64,000 nucleotides of DNA, taken from assembly GCA_015179025.1 (NCBI GenBank), contig WHUX01000050.1:186001-250000 (forward strand), read 5' to 3'. Every line of letters starts with the position of its first letter. Within the stretch, counting starts at the first letter, position 1. Under the pieces are notes generated by a model, which was given only the letters and a program-made list of their open reading frames with translations, did not search any database and was not told the origin of the DNA. Source of the stretch: Terfezia claveryi (lineage: Eukaryota > Ascomycota > Pezizomycetes > Pezizales > Pezizaceae). A program made the position numbers and the translations under genes. This document shows positions 31,928 through 44,261 of the stretch, piece by piece.

Positions 31928-33031
31928 CATTATCGAGTTTCTCCCATTATCCCATGCTGAACAACGTGCACCCAGCCGTTCCTGAGACAAGTCAAGTGCC
32001 GGTCTGTGCCAAATTACACCACAAGTTCCGTACTCCTTTGATGCAGGTTTCTCGCATTCCTAACCGTAGATCCTTTTGGCAATCATTGCCATAGCTATGG
32101 AGTCTCCCCATAAGTGAATGAGTTCAGCAGAGCTCGGGTGATTTTACCTGCTTTGTTGTATAATTGAGTAGGTACAGTACATGTAGTGAGCTAGTGATTT
32201 ACCATACCACGCTAGGCAATTCCGATGAGAATTCTCTTCGCCATAAAGTCCTCTGTTCACCAACCAGAGTATCTGTTCACTCACTTTCCGTACCCTAGTA
32301 CATATTTGTGTGAGCACTCAGAATGCATATTTGCCAATTTACCTGGTTTTTGGGTAAGTAGTGTTAGGCCTCTACCTAGGGATATTCCATACAACTCGTT
32401 GCATAAATACTGATCACTTAGCCTAGCTTGTAACTATATGCAATGTACAATGTACATAACACATATCTAAGCATCGCTATATTTTTTGCCGCCTCAGTGT
32501 TGCAGAAGAGCGCCACTTAAGAGGCAAATTAAGTAGAGCACAGACCGGACGAAAGGCCAGATGGACCCCAAATACGTGATTACTGTATTTAGGGTAGAGT
32601 TCCAGGCACGGACTAGGAATCCACAACCACCTCTCGGTACGGCTGTAAACAGTTGCGAAACCCGACACCTATTGGGCCAAATCAAATGCGGCTATCTCTG
32701 ACTCCGTAGTACGTGCCCACTCATAAAAGCCAGTATATTAACCTCGTACCCTGGCAGAGCGTGTCGGAAATCAACCGCTACGCAATCATGATTTCCATCA
32801 AGTGGCCCCGTCCTAGCTCCGTTCTCTAACCTCTTTTGTTTTGACATTAAACGTTCTCACAAAAAGCCTGACACAATTTCTGTGGCGGGAGTCGAATATT
32901 CCATCGCTCCTGGGCAAAAGCAGTGAAATTCCCATAGTGAGGGAGTTATTGAAGTCTACCATGATCGTGAAAGAAACTTTGGGAAAGGCAAAATTTTGAA
33001 AGTTTTTGCATCTAGATAAAATTTGTTCTGG

Positions 33032-33079
33032 CTGTCGTATAGTCTCTGGTTGGCACGACACCTCCCGTGCCTGTCGTAT
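33032..33079 (+). repeat. 30-bp TAGTCTGG-family micro-insertion with exact 9-bp duplication
   Basis: CTGTCGTAT occurs at 33032-33040 and 33071-33079. Between them, AGTCTCTGGTTGGCACGACA matches the family with a two-base CT insertion in the core. The leading T of the family terminus coincides with the last base of the duplication, so the true boundary may be one base to the left. Confidence 0.75.
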
Positions 33080-33152
33080 TTGAGAAGGGGGCCCCCAACC
33101 AGAATAGGTTATCTTGGTGGCGAGACTGGTGCAGCTGGTACGGAGTAGGTAC

Positions 33153-33203
33153 GGAGTACCCTCTGCGAGGGGTACCGGTAGTGCCACCAGACTAGGAGTA
33201 CAT
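33153..33203 (-). repeat. 33-bp TAGTCTGG-family micro-insertion, imperfect duplication
   Basis: The insert at 33162-33194 ends GTGCCACCAGACTA, the family terminus on the minus strand with one base missing. Flanks GGAGTACCC (33153-33161) and GGAGTACAT (33195-33203) share their first seven bases. Confidence 0.5.
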
Positions 33204-33300
33204 AGCCATGCAGCTTTTGTTTATTGAAACGACGGCGCCGATCCCTGGTCGAGGAGACGACCGTTGTGTCATTCTCCACATCTTCGGTGTGATCACTAAG

Positions 33301-33328
33301 GGTTCACCGTAGTCTGGTTGGTTTTCCG
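33301..33328 (+). repeat. Possible 10-bp TAGTCTGG-family micro-insertion
   Basis: TAGTCTGGTT (33310-33319) lies between GGTTCACCG (33301-33309) and GGTTTTCCG (33320-33328), 7 of 9 identical. The insert is the same ten bases as the copy at 24307, which has perfect flanks. Confidence 0.4.
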
Positions 33329-35542
33329 ATAGCTAATCAACGACTTTTCGGCATTGTGCTTTCTTAGGATCAAGTACCTTTAATTCCGGCACTCCGTCGA
33401 CATCAGCGCCAGGGCTCTGTACATTCACAACGTACAGTAGGGCGTAGTTTTAGTACATAGAACGACCAAAACTTGTTAAGGCACACTAGACTTGGTAATT
33501 AGGATTGGGCTTCCTCAAGGGGTGGATCTCATGCAAATTTCCGGAGCCCCAGGAATATATTTCCTATGAGTCAACCGGGCTGCTGCCTTCAGAGTCTAAA
33601 ACTATGTACCCAGATAGTCGGCTGTTGGAGTTTGATTACTCGGAACTCTCAATGAGTGAAATATTATATGATCTTTGAGGAAGTATGATAAACATAAAAC
33701 CTTGTCTCACTCCCTGGCTCCCCTATTCCCTGCTTTTTGTGAGCTGCAACCATTAACGTAAACCCGCAATGGAAAGCATGCAGCTATGATCACCATGTTG
33801 ATCATTCATTCATCGATTACAGGTACCTCCATCCATTTGAGAATACTATTTATAGGCCATTAACCTCAAAACATACCCGGCCTTTTGAAAGATACTTTAG
33901 AAGTGTGGTATAGTGTAAGTAGGTACAAGATCTGTTTGTCAGTCAAAACGCATCTCAAACAACAATTACTCCGTAGTTACGGCAAGTAAGTATATATACC
34001 TCACAGCAGAATGACAAATCATGAATCTTTTAAAGACTTTGTAATATCCTTCCATTATAATTACTTACCTCTAGATCTATGTTTATCGGCGCTAGACGGA
34101 GTGCAAATTCGTAGTCATGCCAGTGCTTGATGTTGAAAGTTGAAAGTGCTTAGTAGCTTCACCAGACAGATGCCAAGGCCAGTGTAACCTTAATAGGCAA
34201 CAAGAAGTACAAATACGGGTACGAGACAATACAAATGCTTAATGCGGTAGTCTACTGGACAACTTAAGTTAGTAAGATAAGTATCATTACTTCGAGAGTC
34301 GTAAAGAGCTAGATTATTGATCGAGACTATAGATTATTACAACATAACACTTTGCTCCATTATATATATATACTGCGGTGGTATACTAGTTGTAAATCTA
34401 ATGTTAACCACGGTATATTATAGTATGTAGAGGATTGAAACCATATTTGCAACGTAAATACGTTTCTACTTGTAGATAGGATGATATATCCAGAGCGACT
34501 AAATTCAAAAATTCATCAATAACCAACAATGCATGTTCACTTGGAATTCTACAGACCCAACTTGTAGCCCAACCCCTTAGTCAAGTAGATTGTACTCGTG
34601 CATGTATTATCCCTTTAGAGAAAATCCGTAGTTGGAGCACAGCTACCCCGTATTTCCTTCTAAGATTTACTCATGTATTCGCGTTTATGTAGTCTGGCAG
34701 TGCAACAGCTAACCTGAAAAGGTTAACTGGCTGCGCTTGGCTGTACACGGTCAAGTCTTTTTCGCAGTAAATGGCAGCATTTCTTCAGCTTGTATCTACG
34801 TTGCATCTACTATTAAAAATATTTCTCCATTTTCCTCTATTTAAACTTTGCGCACACTCTTAGTTATGTGTACTTGTACATATCATGAATAAACCAAAAG
34901 CCTGGTTCTGACAGGAGTAGCATTCCCATACAAAACTATGTGGCAGCAGCACCTCCAGCAGTACGCACTCAGGATCGCAACTAATTCTATACTATATTGA
35001 TAAGCTTTAATCAAGGACAGGGCAGATACTCAATTCCAAGGCTTTCGCTACTGAATCTGAATTTAGACGGATTTTCAAAGTTGGTCAGTTTAGTTTTAAA
35101 ACTGCCCCTATCCAAATACTAATGTCATAGAACATACATAAGCAGTAGACGGGTGTCGCCAGAATTATATATTGCTTTGGCTTCTTTGGGAATACCACCG
35201 TACTCCACTAGAATAATGTGACCTAAGCATGACAACAATATCCTAATAAATGTCATAATATGAAAACCAATTGTACATCCTATTCACCAACCATGGGTGT
35301 AATACGTAGTGTGACTAGGGAAGAAGTAGTTCAATGAGGTGTCAGAGAGTCTACTATTGAGGACAGCACTATTTTGCAGGCTGGATGCAAGGGCTGTTAT
35401 GGCCGGCGTTCTGCGTAATGCACTTTTTATCGTATGTGTATCTTCTGTGTTTTGTTTTCACCTTGTGTCTTTCTCTGCTATCAATCCTACATTACCACAT
35501 AAAACCTACGTAGCCTCTCCAGTATTAACACTACACCTCGAG

Positions 35543-35575
35543 ATACTTTAGTAGTCTGGCTATACAATACTTGAT
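35543..35575 (+). repeat. Possible 15-bp TAGTCTGG-family micro-insertion
   Basis: TAGTCTGGCTATACA (35552-35566) lies between ATACTTTAG (35543-35551) and ATACTTGAT (35567-35575), 7 of 9 identical. Weak on its own. Confidence 0.35.
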
Positions 35576-37327
35576 GAGAATGGAAACGCCTCTATTATGA
35601 AACTTATGGTTGCGCCATTCCGGCTATGCAGAGATCGTGGCACAAATTTCTCAGAAGTCTTGTTGTGAGGAAAGAATGCATGCTTACTTTACCGAATCTA
35701 TCTACAAAAATGTCAGCACACAGTTCAGTCTTGCTGGTTTTTTTTCAGTCTATACTCGTTTCGACCCAAGATCATTACGGGCCCCGAAGCCTCCATTTAG
35801 AAGGTTCGACCTGTGCTTTCCAGAACAAGAAGCTGAAACTACGTATAAAACTGTGAAAAACCCAAATCACCCAACTCAAGTCCAAACCCGAGTCTGAAAC
35901 TGCAACCTCCAGCCTCTTCCTTCCTCTGTCAAATCATATACCTCCATAGGCAGCTTGCAACCTCTAACCTTCATCCCCATTACATGAAAAGACCGAACTA
36001 GTAAGGAAAAATACTACCGAGCTGGTAGTCTTCCTATTCTCCTATGACCTCCCAGGAGCCAACGTACTCCCATAATCCCCCACATTCCTGTTTTTCTTCA
36101 CATCCTGTATTGTGTCTGCCATGGGTCGATGGCAGGGTATTCCATGAACAATAAAGGCTTCATGTTGATATATTCCTCGGAATTGAACAGGTTTTGTGTG
36201 TTGGCTTTTTGTATTTGGCAACCGAGGGTTTCGCTGCCTTGACTTTAGTGGGCGGTGTTTTGGTACGGGAGGTGTCACCGGGGCCCCGTCTTTGCTCTAT
36301 CTCCATCTCCTTCTTATAAGCGGATAAATCTCGTAAGGAGAGAACCTTCCCTCGTCAAACCGTCTCCACATCCTCTTGCGTCTGGATTTTGACCGGTGGT
36401 GTGTCACTGCCGATGTTTTCCTTTCCCCTTCCCTTTGCTCCTCTCCTTCCTCATCTTTTTCCTTTCCATTGCCTGTGACTTTCTGTAGGATGCGATAGTT
36501 TCCACCTAACCCAGTCTGCACACGTCTTATCCAAGAGCTCTCAATATCAACTAGAGATACTGAAGCTCGGTGAGCAAGAAAGTACTTAAGCAATAAAATG
36601 CAACCTAGAACAGTCAGAGATCATCGCTATTTGGAGGGCCATGATAGTCCATATCCAGTGATTTCGTTCTCATACTCTTTTTTCCCACGCCTTCCTATCT
36701 ATCAGCGCTTGGTAACTTTAGCAGAATATTGATGTCTTTCTTATTCATTGATACAATGAATGCCACAATTACAATAGTTGCACGTGTATTATGTATCATG
36801 ATGTACTGTACTGTGACCAAATAAAACACACTATGTAGGTACTGTAGTCCTTTGCTGATCTAGTCTTCCCTCATGCCCCCGCGGAGGTTAAGAGTCCGTT
36901 GGGATTTTATTTTCATTTTCTGCAACCAATTAGAATTAATATTCTTCTGATGAAACTTGAATCTGTGAGCCTGGTATCCGTGCCGTAGCCTTGTTGTCTT
37001 TCCCGTATAGCACGTGACAAAGCGCAAAACAGGACTACCGGTACCGGTAGCGTGAGGGCTGACTAAGGCGTCGTACACGGCCCCGCGAATAACTAAACAA
37101 AATCCTTCGCGTTCTCTCCGCTCTCCAACCAACACAAACCTTCCACTGCCATCGATAGACTCACCGATCTCAACGACAAACACTGTCGGCACTCTATCAC
37201 AGGCACTTTGGAACGTTTCATCATCTTCTGTCGGTTACCCCCCTTGCAGGGAGTCTTCAATTAGTATTTCGTGTGGTTTCTAACTAGTGAAACAAGTACT
37301 AGGGATCGCTAAAACAAACATACGAAG

Positions 37328-40300
37328 ATGCCTCCACGTCGTGCTCCACCTCGTGGCGGTGCTCCAAAGAAGGATGCCCCAGTTCAGAAGGACAAAATAA
37401 ATACCTCTACTACCTCTACTAGAACGACTCGGGCCGCAAAGAGGGCTGCTTCGCAGGCAGCTTCTGAGGCCCGGGAACCCTTCCCCTCCTCACAAGAGGC
37501 GACATTACCAACAACACCAAAGAAACGTGCTTCAAGAGCGAAAACAGCCACGGCTAAGAAGTCTGGAAAGACTGTTGAAAATATGACTTCAACAGTCGAA
37601 CCCGACAATGAGGAGCCTGCTGAAGCCCCCATTCCTACTCCCAAACTTGCAAATAAAACCCGAGGCAAGGCCAAAGCCGAGGTTCATCTAGGACAGCCTA
37701 CCACAACGCGTCAAACTAGAGGCCAGAAGTCCACCATTGAACCTGAGCCAAAACCTGTCGACAATGGCACGAAACAGCGTGCTACTCGTAATAATACAAA
37801 CGATGAAAAGGCGGAGAAAAATGTCAACGTTCCTAAGCCGAAAACAAGGGCAACTGCCGCGAAGCGGGATCATGTTGTAGCGGCCGGTGAAGAAGTTCTT
37901 AATGATGCTACTCAAGGAACACCAAAGCTCAGGAAGGTAGAGCCTGGACCAGTGAGTAACAGTAGAAGGTCCGAGCAAGAAGAAGGTAGTTTAATTCTTT
38001 ATGAGTTATTCTTTACATGCCAGACACTGACATTCTGCAGCTGGTACAAAACACCGCAAGCCAAGGCAGAAGAAAGCTGCTTCACCGCTGCCTATCAATG
38101 ATCCGTTCCTCGAACAAACCGCTCCAATCGAGGAAGCACAACAAGCCGCTCCAATCGAGGGAGAAGAAGAAACCGCTCCAATTGAGGAAGCACAAACAGT
38201 TGCTCCCTCTAAGGGTAGGCCAGCAAGGGGCAAGAAAGCTGCAGCTGTCCTAGTAGAGCAAGAAGCAGTTGATACCGCGCCCGAACCCGTTCAGAGCAAT
38301 GCACGCTCCCTCCGAGCTCGCAAAGCACAACCACCGCCACCAACCCCGAACGTACAGCGCAGCAGTAGAGCGAAGATTGATAAAGGAAAAGGGAAGGCGG
38401 TCGACCCGCAGCCTGTTGCCTCTCAAAACGGTGCAGTGAAAGACTTTCCGGCACAACAACAGGAAGTCAACGAACATACTGTGGAGGACACCGCAATTCC
38501 AAAACGTCGTGGCAGACCGCCGAAGGTCGCTGTGGTTGTACAAGCCGAGGGGCATGCCGAAGTCGATCAGCAAATTGTGGAGGAAACCACAATTCCCAAG
38601 GGACGTGGCAGAAAGCAGAAAGCCGCTGTAGAAGTTGAGGAGAATATCGAAGTCAATCCTCACCCGGAGGAAGAACCCATTACTCTGGCAAAGCCAGGGC
38701 GTGCCAGGCGTATTACGAAAGCAGCGGAGAAAACTCCGGTTCGTCGTAGTGGACGAAGGACTCAAGCTGCCGAACAACCAGAAGCCGAGGGGAGCGGAGG
38801 CTCACGTGCAGTGGCAGTAGTAATCGAAAAGCTTGTGGTCGGTGGAGTCGCAGGAGTGACTGCTATGCCTGAAGCCGCTGTTGAACAACTTGCAAATGCT
38901 GAAACTGATGAGGTCGTTGAACAGATGTCACCTGTAGCAAAAACGAAGAAGGCTGCAGCGAAGCAGAATGCTGGCAAGCCAGCAAAAGGCCGAGGCAAAA
39001 AGGCTGCGAAGCCAGTTGAAGAGGACAGTGACCGGGAGGCCAAGCAAGCCATTAAGGGCCAACCAGATCAACAATTAATGGAGCATCTTGAGGAGAATTT
39101 CGAGCAGGAGTCGGGGAAGGGCACTGGTTCTACTCAGGCTGGTGAAGTGAACAATGTCAGTGTGCCAGTGGCTCCAGACATTACAGCAACTACCGAAGAA
39201 TCTCCAGTTGCCTCCTTCCCAGCAAACAACGACTCTCAGCACGATGTTGATGAGGACAATGCCCTCCCGCCCACTTTTTCACAGACCCCCATACCCGCAC
39301 CAGTTGTTTTTTCTCCATCTCGTACGACTCAGTCCTTCAGCGAGCCCACCAAGTCTCCTACTCCAGTGCCTTCTTCACCGTTGGCACGCTTTTCATCTCC
39401 AGCCGCGAAACCACCAATTGTCGGCTCAAGAAAGAGAGATTTTGGCGATGATGATGTCACACCAAATTCACCTCCAGTGAAACGCAGTCGCTCAAACCCA
39501 TCTACTCCACTTGCATCGTCAAGCAGGACTACATCTTCTAGTGCAGAATTGACTACTCCTAATCAATTAAGCAAGGAGTCTACTTCATATACCCCCAAGG
39601 CGACTATCAAGCACTTGGATATTGCCAGTAGCCCTGTTCTGAATCCTCCCCGCAATCTGGATGAGGGCGAGAATCCTGGCAAGAGCCCAATCAAAAATGC
39701 TACTCCACGTAGTAGCTTTAACCTGGCTTCCATGAATTTGGTTGGCAGCGTCGAGAGCAATAGATGGGCTAGTGACTCCCCCCGCCGCAGATCAAGCGGT
39801 GTGAGTCCATGAAGAAACAAAATATGAGTTTCACTGAGCTTGGAGAGACGAAGTCTCAAGCTGAAGATGGAGTGGGAAACGGCGATGATGATGCCGGAGC
39901 GCAAACAGAGGAGGATAGTGAGTTCCAACAAAACGAGAATAAAGAAGCCATGGAGCAATTGACTTTATCAAAAGATCAGATGGCCTCTGATTTCAAGGTC
40001 GAGACGGGTGTTACAGAGAAGGACACCCTGGGTACTCAAGACGGTGCTGAAGAGTATACATCTCCTGCTCAAGTGATTTCCGACAATGATAGTGAATTGG
40101 AAGACAGCGGGGCTATGGATCAACTTCAACAAGAAAATAGCCACCCGGAAGATGACCAGGAGGGAGATGACCAGGAGGAAGATATCCAGGAGGAAGTTGA
40201 CCAGGAGGAAGATGACCAGGAGGAAGATGTCCAGGAGGAAGTTGACCAGGAGGAGGTGTTCGTTGATGACAGCACCTTCAACAATGATAGTTTGTTTGCT

Positions 40301-43300
40301 ATTCCAGCTGAAGGTTTGTCTCTTTCACCTGTCATGTCCTCAACCTATTGCTAATATATTTTCTAGATATCCCAGTCGAAGGAGCTGAAAGGAGTCAAAC
40401 AGAGAACGTCGACCAGGAGGAGGCGTTCATTGATGACAGCACCTTCAATAACGACAGTTTGTTTGCCATTCCAGCTGAAGGTTTGTCTCTTCCGCCCGTT
40501 ATGTTCTCAACCTGTTGCTAATATATTTTCTAGATATCCCAGTCCAAGGGGCTGCAGAAAATCAAACACAGAACGCCGAGGAAAATGTTGTTGAGAATCT
40601 AGCAGAGAATGAGAATACGAATGCCGCAGATCAACTGAACGAGCAACCTATTGGTGAATCTCCTTACTGATTTTCTCTAGTGATGATTAAGTATTGATTT
40701 CTTGTAGATGTGATGAACGCACTTTTACCTTCAGAGGCACAAGAATATTACGAAGATACCATTGAAAATATAAATGAGAGTAGCTTGAGTAAGTGAAAGT
40801 ATTCCACTGTTTCTGTCATTGCTAATACCATTTTCTTTCTAGTGCTCCGACGTGATATGAATGAGATTCGTAGTCGTACCCCCACTCTTGGTGGCTTTTA
40901 CCAGAGGACCAGTCTTAGGGAGACTGAGCCTAGTAACCTCAGTGGGATCTTCGCACCTGGCTTGCAGCTGTCTTCAGACACCAGCTTCGCACGGGCAAAC
41001 GCAAGCCTCGTACCGGCAGACACATCCGATTCATTTACATTCGATTATTCAGCTATCCAGAGGGAGCTTGAGGCTAATAACACCATTGAGGGAACGTCTG
41101 GATTGTCTCCAATCCAGGAGAATGAAGATGGCGAAGCGGATTCGCAAGCGGGTTATGAGGACATGCTTCCTGACTATCTGACTGCAGATAGCAATTTTAA
41201 TACCTCACAGAGGCCAAACAATTCAAGCCTAATTGCTTCTTCCCCAATGTCTGAGAGTGCCATAGCCAGGGCCATCTCCTTTTTTGGGGAGGATTCTGTG
41301 CTTGAGGATTCTCGCGTGGAGAACAACGTCGGGTGGGACGATCAGTCGTTAGTTGAAAAGTCGGGCGAGTTCGATGAAGAACCGTCCCAGGACAAGTCAG
41401 CCAACGAAACCGAAGACGGACAGAAGTCCGACGAGTCACCAGAGGAGGATCAAGACTCTCCACAATCCGATGTCCAAAACGAAGGGTCCCTTTCCTCCGC
41501 GGGGTACTCAAAGGAGAATGTCCAAGAACAAGAACATGATGGTGATGACGATGAGGACACCACTATTAGGGGTCTTAAGCAAGATAATGAAGCGGGCGAC
41601 ATCGAGGACACCATTAGGGACCCTAAGGAAAAGAATGAAGTAGAGGGAGATGAACATACGATTACGGGACCTGAGGAAGATGATAATATCACCATCGGTT
41701 TTTCTAACGCTGTTGTCGAGTCCTTGACCACCAGTCAGGAGTCGATTTTTACGGATGGCCCTCCAAAGGGGAGTTTCAGTACTAACTCCGGATCCTTCGA
41801 GAGCAAATCTTCATCGATGGACCAGGCCATGGGTAGTCCTGCCAATGTTGCAAGAAAGGCTGCGAACAAAGACGTCGACAGTTTGTTCGATACAAGCATG
41901 ACTGTCTCAACACCAGAGGTCAACAGGACTCACAAATTCAGCCTCCCACCACGATTTACTCCCTCAAGCGCATCAAAAAGGTCGCTTGCTGATTCCCCTA
42001 GTAAAAAGGGGACACCGAATGCATTAAACATGTCACCATACGGAATGAGACCTGAAGATATTCCTGACTTTGATGATGATTTCTCGGTCATAGAGTCTAC
42101 TCCCTCGGACCGGAAAACTCCTGCTACCGAACAAAAGTGGATTACACCAGCGGGCAGTAATACACCCCATCACTTGTTTAGTTCGCCATCGAAACCGAAG
42201 TCTCTTCTTTCAAAGCTCTTGCAAGAAGAGAATTTTGAGTTCACTGATGACTTCTCATTTATCGAAGATGAGAAAGAAGGGGCGAACAAGGGCGAGGATG
42301 AAGCGGACAGGGGAGAAAATAACGAGAAGATTAGAAGTCAGCCGGGTGAATCTCCGGGCAGAACATCACCAGAAGCACCACTTGGAGAAGTTCAGATTTA
42401 TGCAGGGCCGATCACCCCGACTCATGCGGCTGGAGTTGCGGATGCGCCAACGGGGAAGAGGAAAATCGGAACCCTAGAGCCTGTGTCAGTCAAACGGGGG
42501 AAACACGTTTCTGCATCATCCCGCCCAATCGCAATTGAAGTAGGAGATGACATGAACGAGGATATCTCGCTTATCGACGTTGAAGATGTCATTGGCGATC
42601 GCAAGTACATTCGTCCGAAAGGACGCCGCCAAAGTCTGCGCTTGAGCTATCTCGACTCTGCCGCAAGTAACACAGTTTGCGAGCCTGAGCCACAAAGCGA
42701 GGTTTATCTGACTCCTGAGAAAAGCCGGTTTCAAAATCTAAATCCGCTATTTTCGGCATGCCCTGACAGTGTCCAGGCAAAGCGCCGCGGGCGCCGAACA
42801 AGTATTGGGCAGAGAAGGGCAAGTTTAGAACTGGAGGAGAATGCTCATGTTTATACGACAATGCAGGCAGCCGTCCGTGGATACATCTGCAGGAAGAAAT
42901 TGAAGGAGGCACATGAACGTGCTAATGAAATACCTGGTGAAATTTCAGACCTTGGAGATGTTACCACTGATAAGGCTACTGTCCAACGCGATTTGGAAAT
43001 GGCAGCGGTGGTTTTTGTTTCGGCTTGGAAGGGGCTTAAGCAAAGACGTGCATATCTCATCCAGCGAGCAGCCGCTGTTACAATTCAACGTGCATATAGG
43101 AAGAGGCAAGCTGCTGTGAGTCAGTCAGCAAAATCTGCTATGTCGGTACCTGAAGACAAGACAGAAGAACCAGCGACACCGATTCCTGCTGGCCCTTTTG
43201 ATGGGCTACTCAAACGCTTTGATAATAAGAAGGCTGCCGAGACTGCAGCAATTTCGGAGCCAGAAAGCTGCTTACCAGTGACCCAACCAGTTGTTCATCG

Positions 43301-44261
43301 TCATACGCCACGCCCCAGACGAATGGCTACTCATTCGCCAGTTCCAGAGAAATACCTCTACAGAGACCCTAATAAGTATAAAAGGGCAATAAGTGTCGAG
43401 CCTGAATTGAAGGCGGTTGCTGAACCCCCAACTACAAGTGCCGACGATGATGTGGAGTCAAAGGAAAGACCAACCAGGGCATCAGGTTCACGTATCCCAC
43501 GATCTGGTCTTCGACTCCCAGTAGCTTCTGGGATGAGCAGCACGTCTATCGGTAAAAGGAAGGCTGAGGACGATATCAATGAACCATTCGTACCAAAATT
43601 CAAATTAACTACTGCGCAAGCCGCGGCCCCAACACCTCACCGCACTACCAGAGTCGTCCCTGGAAATATCTCTCTGATTCCTGGATCTAATCCCTTTGGC
43701 AACAGGATGATAAAGGACTCACTTTCAAAAATGACTCAACCAGAGGTCAATCAATTAACTACTAGGTACACTGCGCGAAACAGGAGGTATGATATCGACT
43801 TCGAGCGAAAGGTTGTCCGCGTGGAGAGAGATAGATCCTCATCTCCAGATGCGAAGACTCAACACCGTCGTGCGTTAGAAGATAGAAAGAAGAGGTATGA
43901 GGTAGAAGAAGAGACTGGTATTGTTCTAGGGCCTGGTGATCCAATGGACTATGAGCCAGAAATTAAGACGCCAACCCGAAAGGGAGTAAGATGGCACACA
44001 GATCTCGAATTCGGGTGGGACGAGGATTTGGAGAAGAATTCTCCGAGCGCTGCGAAGAAGAAGGCCAAGGAGGGTTTTAATGGAATCGTGAGGAAGCAGG
44101 TATGTAAACCAGTGCTCACACAAAGTGATGAAGTTCTAACGCAGCCTCAGGTCCCTCTTGATCCTTTCGGAAATGTTGTCGGGCCACGTCCAAGAATCAA
44201 TGAGACACCAGAGAAAATTGTTATCAGCAAAGTACTTTATATCGGGGAGGACGATGAATAA
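37328..44261 (+). CDS. Large AT-hook and IQ-motif protein of unknown function, seven exons
   Basis: Proposed exons: 37328-37985, 38041-39800, 39854-40313, 40367-40480, 40534-40653, 40708-40788, 40843-44261. They total 6612 bases, exactly 2203 codons plus stop, and every junction keeps frame with fungal GT-AG sites. The N-terminal third is basic and disordered, with AT-hook-like motifs SKGRPARGKK (about 276), KRRGRPPK (373) and PKGRGRKQK (405) that suggest minor-groove DNA binding. The middle is acidic with DQEE repeats and repeated DDFSVIE / DDFSFIED motifs. The C-terminal third has two IQ-like motifs, QAAVRGYICRKKL (about 1733) and AAVTIQRAYRKRQ (about 1809), which usually bind calmodulin or myosin light chains. 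A conserved-looking end contains GVRWHTDLEFGWDEDLE. I do not recognise the family. A chromatin or spindle-linked role is a guess. The 39801-39853 intron is the least certain. Confidence 0.8.
40152..40258 (+). repeat. In-frame 15-bp minisatellite encoding DQEE(D/V) units
   Basis: About seven tandem units of the type GATGACCAGGAGGAA, in frame within exon 3 of the AT-hook/IQ gene. They encode an acidic (D/V)(D/I)QEE repeat. Confidence 0.85.
40244..40577 (+). repeat. Tandem 167-bp exon-intron duplication
   Basis: Unit 1 is 40244-40410 and unit 2 is 40411-40577. Each contains an exon end (ATTCCAGCTGAAG), a 53-bp intron (GTTTGTCTCTT...TTTTCTAG) and the next exon start (ATATCCCAGTC). The units differ at about 20 positions, and the introns are as similar as the exons. 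Both introns are in the same phase, so the duplication adds an exon without breaking the frame. Confidence 0.9.

Larger units (their letters stand above)
31531..37327. other. AT-rich gene-poor interval with micro-insertions
   Basis: No gene is supported over 5.8 kb. Five TAGTCTGG-family insertions lie at 31883-35575. From 33400 to 35300 the DNA is AT-rich with many stops in all frames, as in decayed repeats, but no element is recognisable. A minus-strand frame at 36860-37192 begins at GTG and is taken as chance. The last 140 bp is the promoter of the AT-hook/IQ gene. Confidence 0.5.

Noticed and set aside
34689..34700. TAGTCTGGCAGTGC as another micro-insertion
   Set aside because: The core is present, but no 9-mer repeat better than 5 of 9 was found downstream.
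36860..37192. 110-codon minus-strand frame divergent from the AT-hook/IQ gene
   Set aside because: It starts at GTG, has no family resemblance and occupies the promoter of the neighbouring gene.
38209..39052. Minus-strand frames within the AT-hook/IQ gene
   Set aside because: Antisense shadows; the plus-strand reading splices into a single 2203-residue frame.
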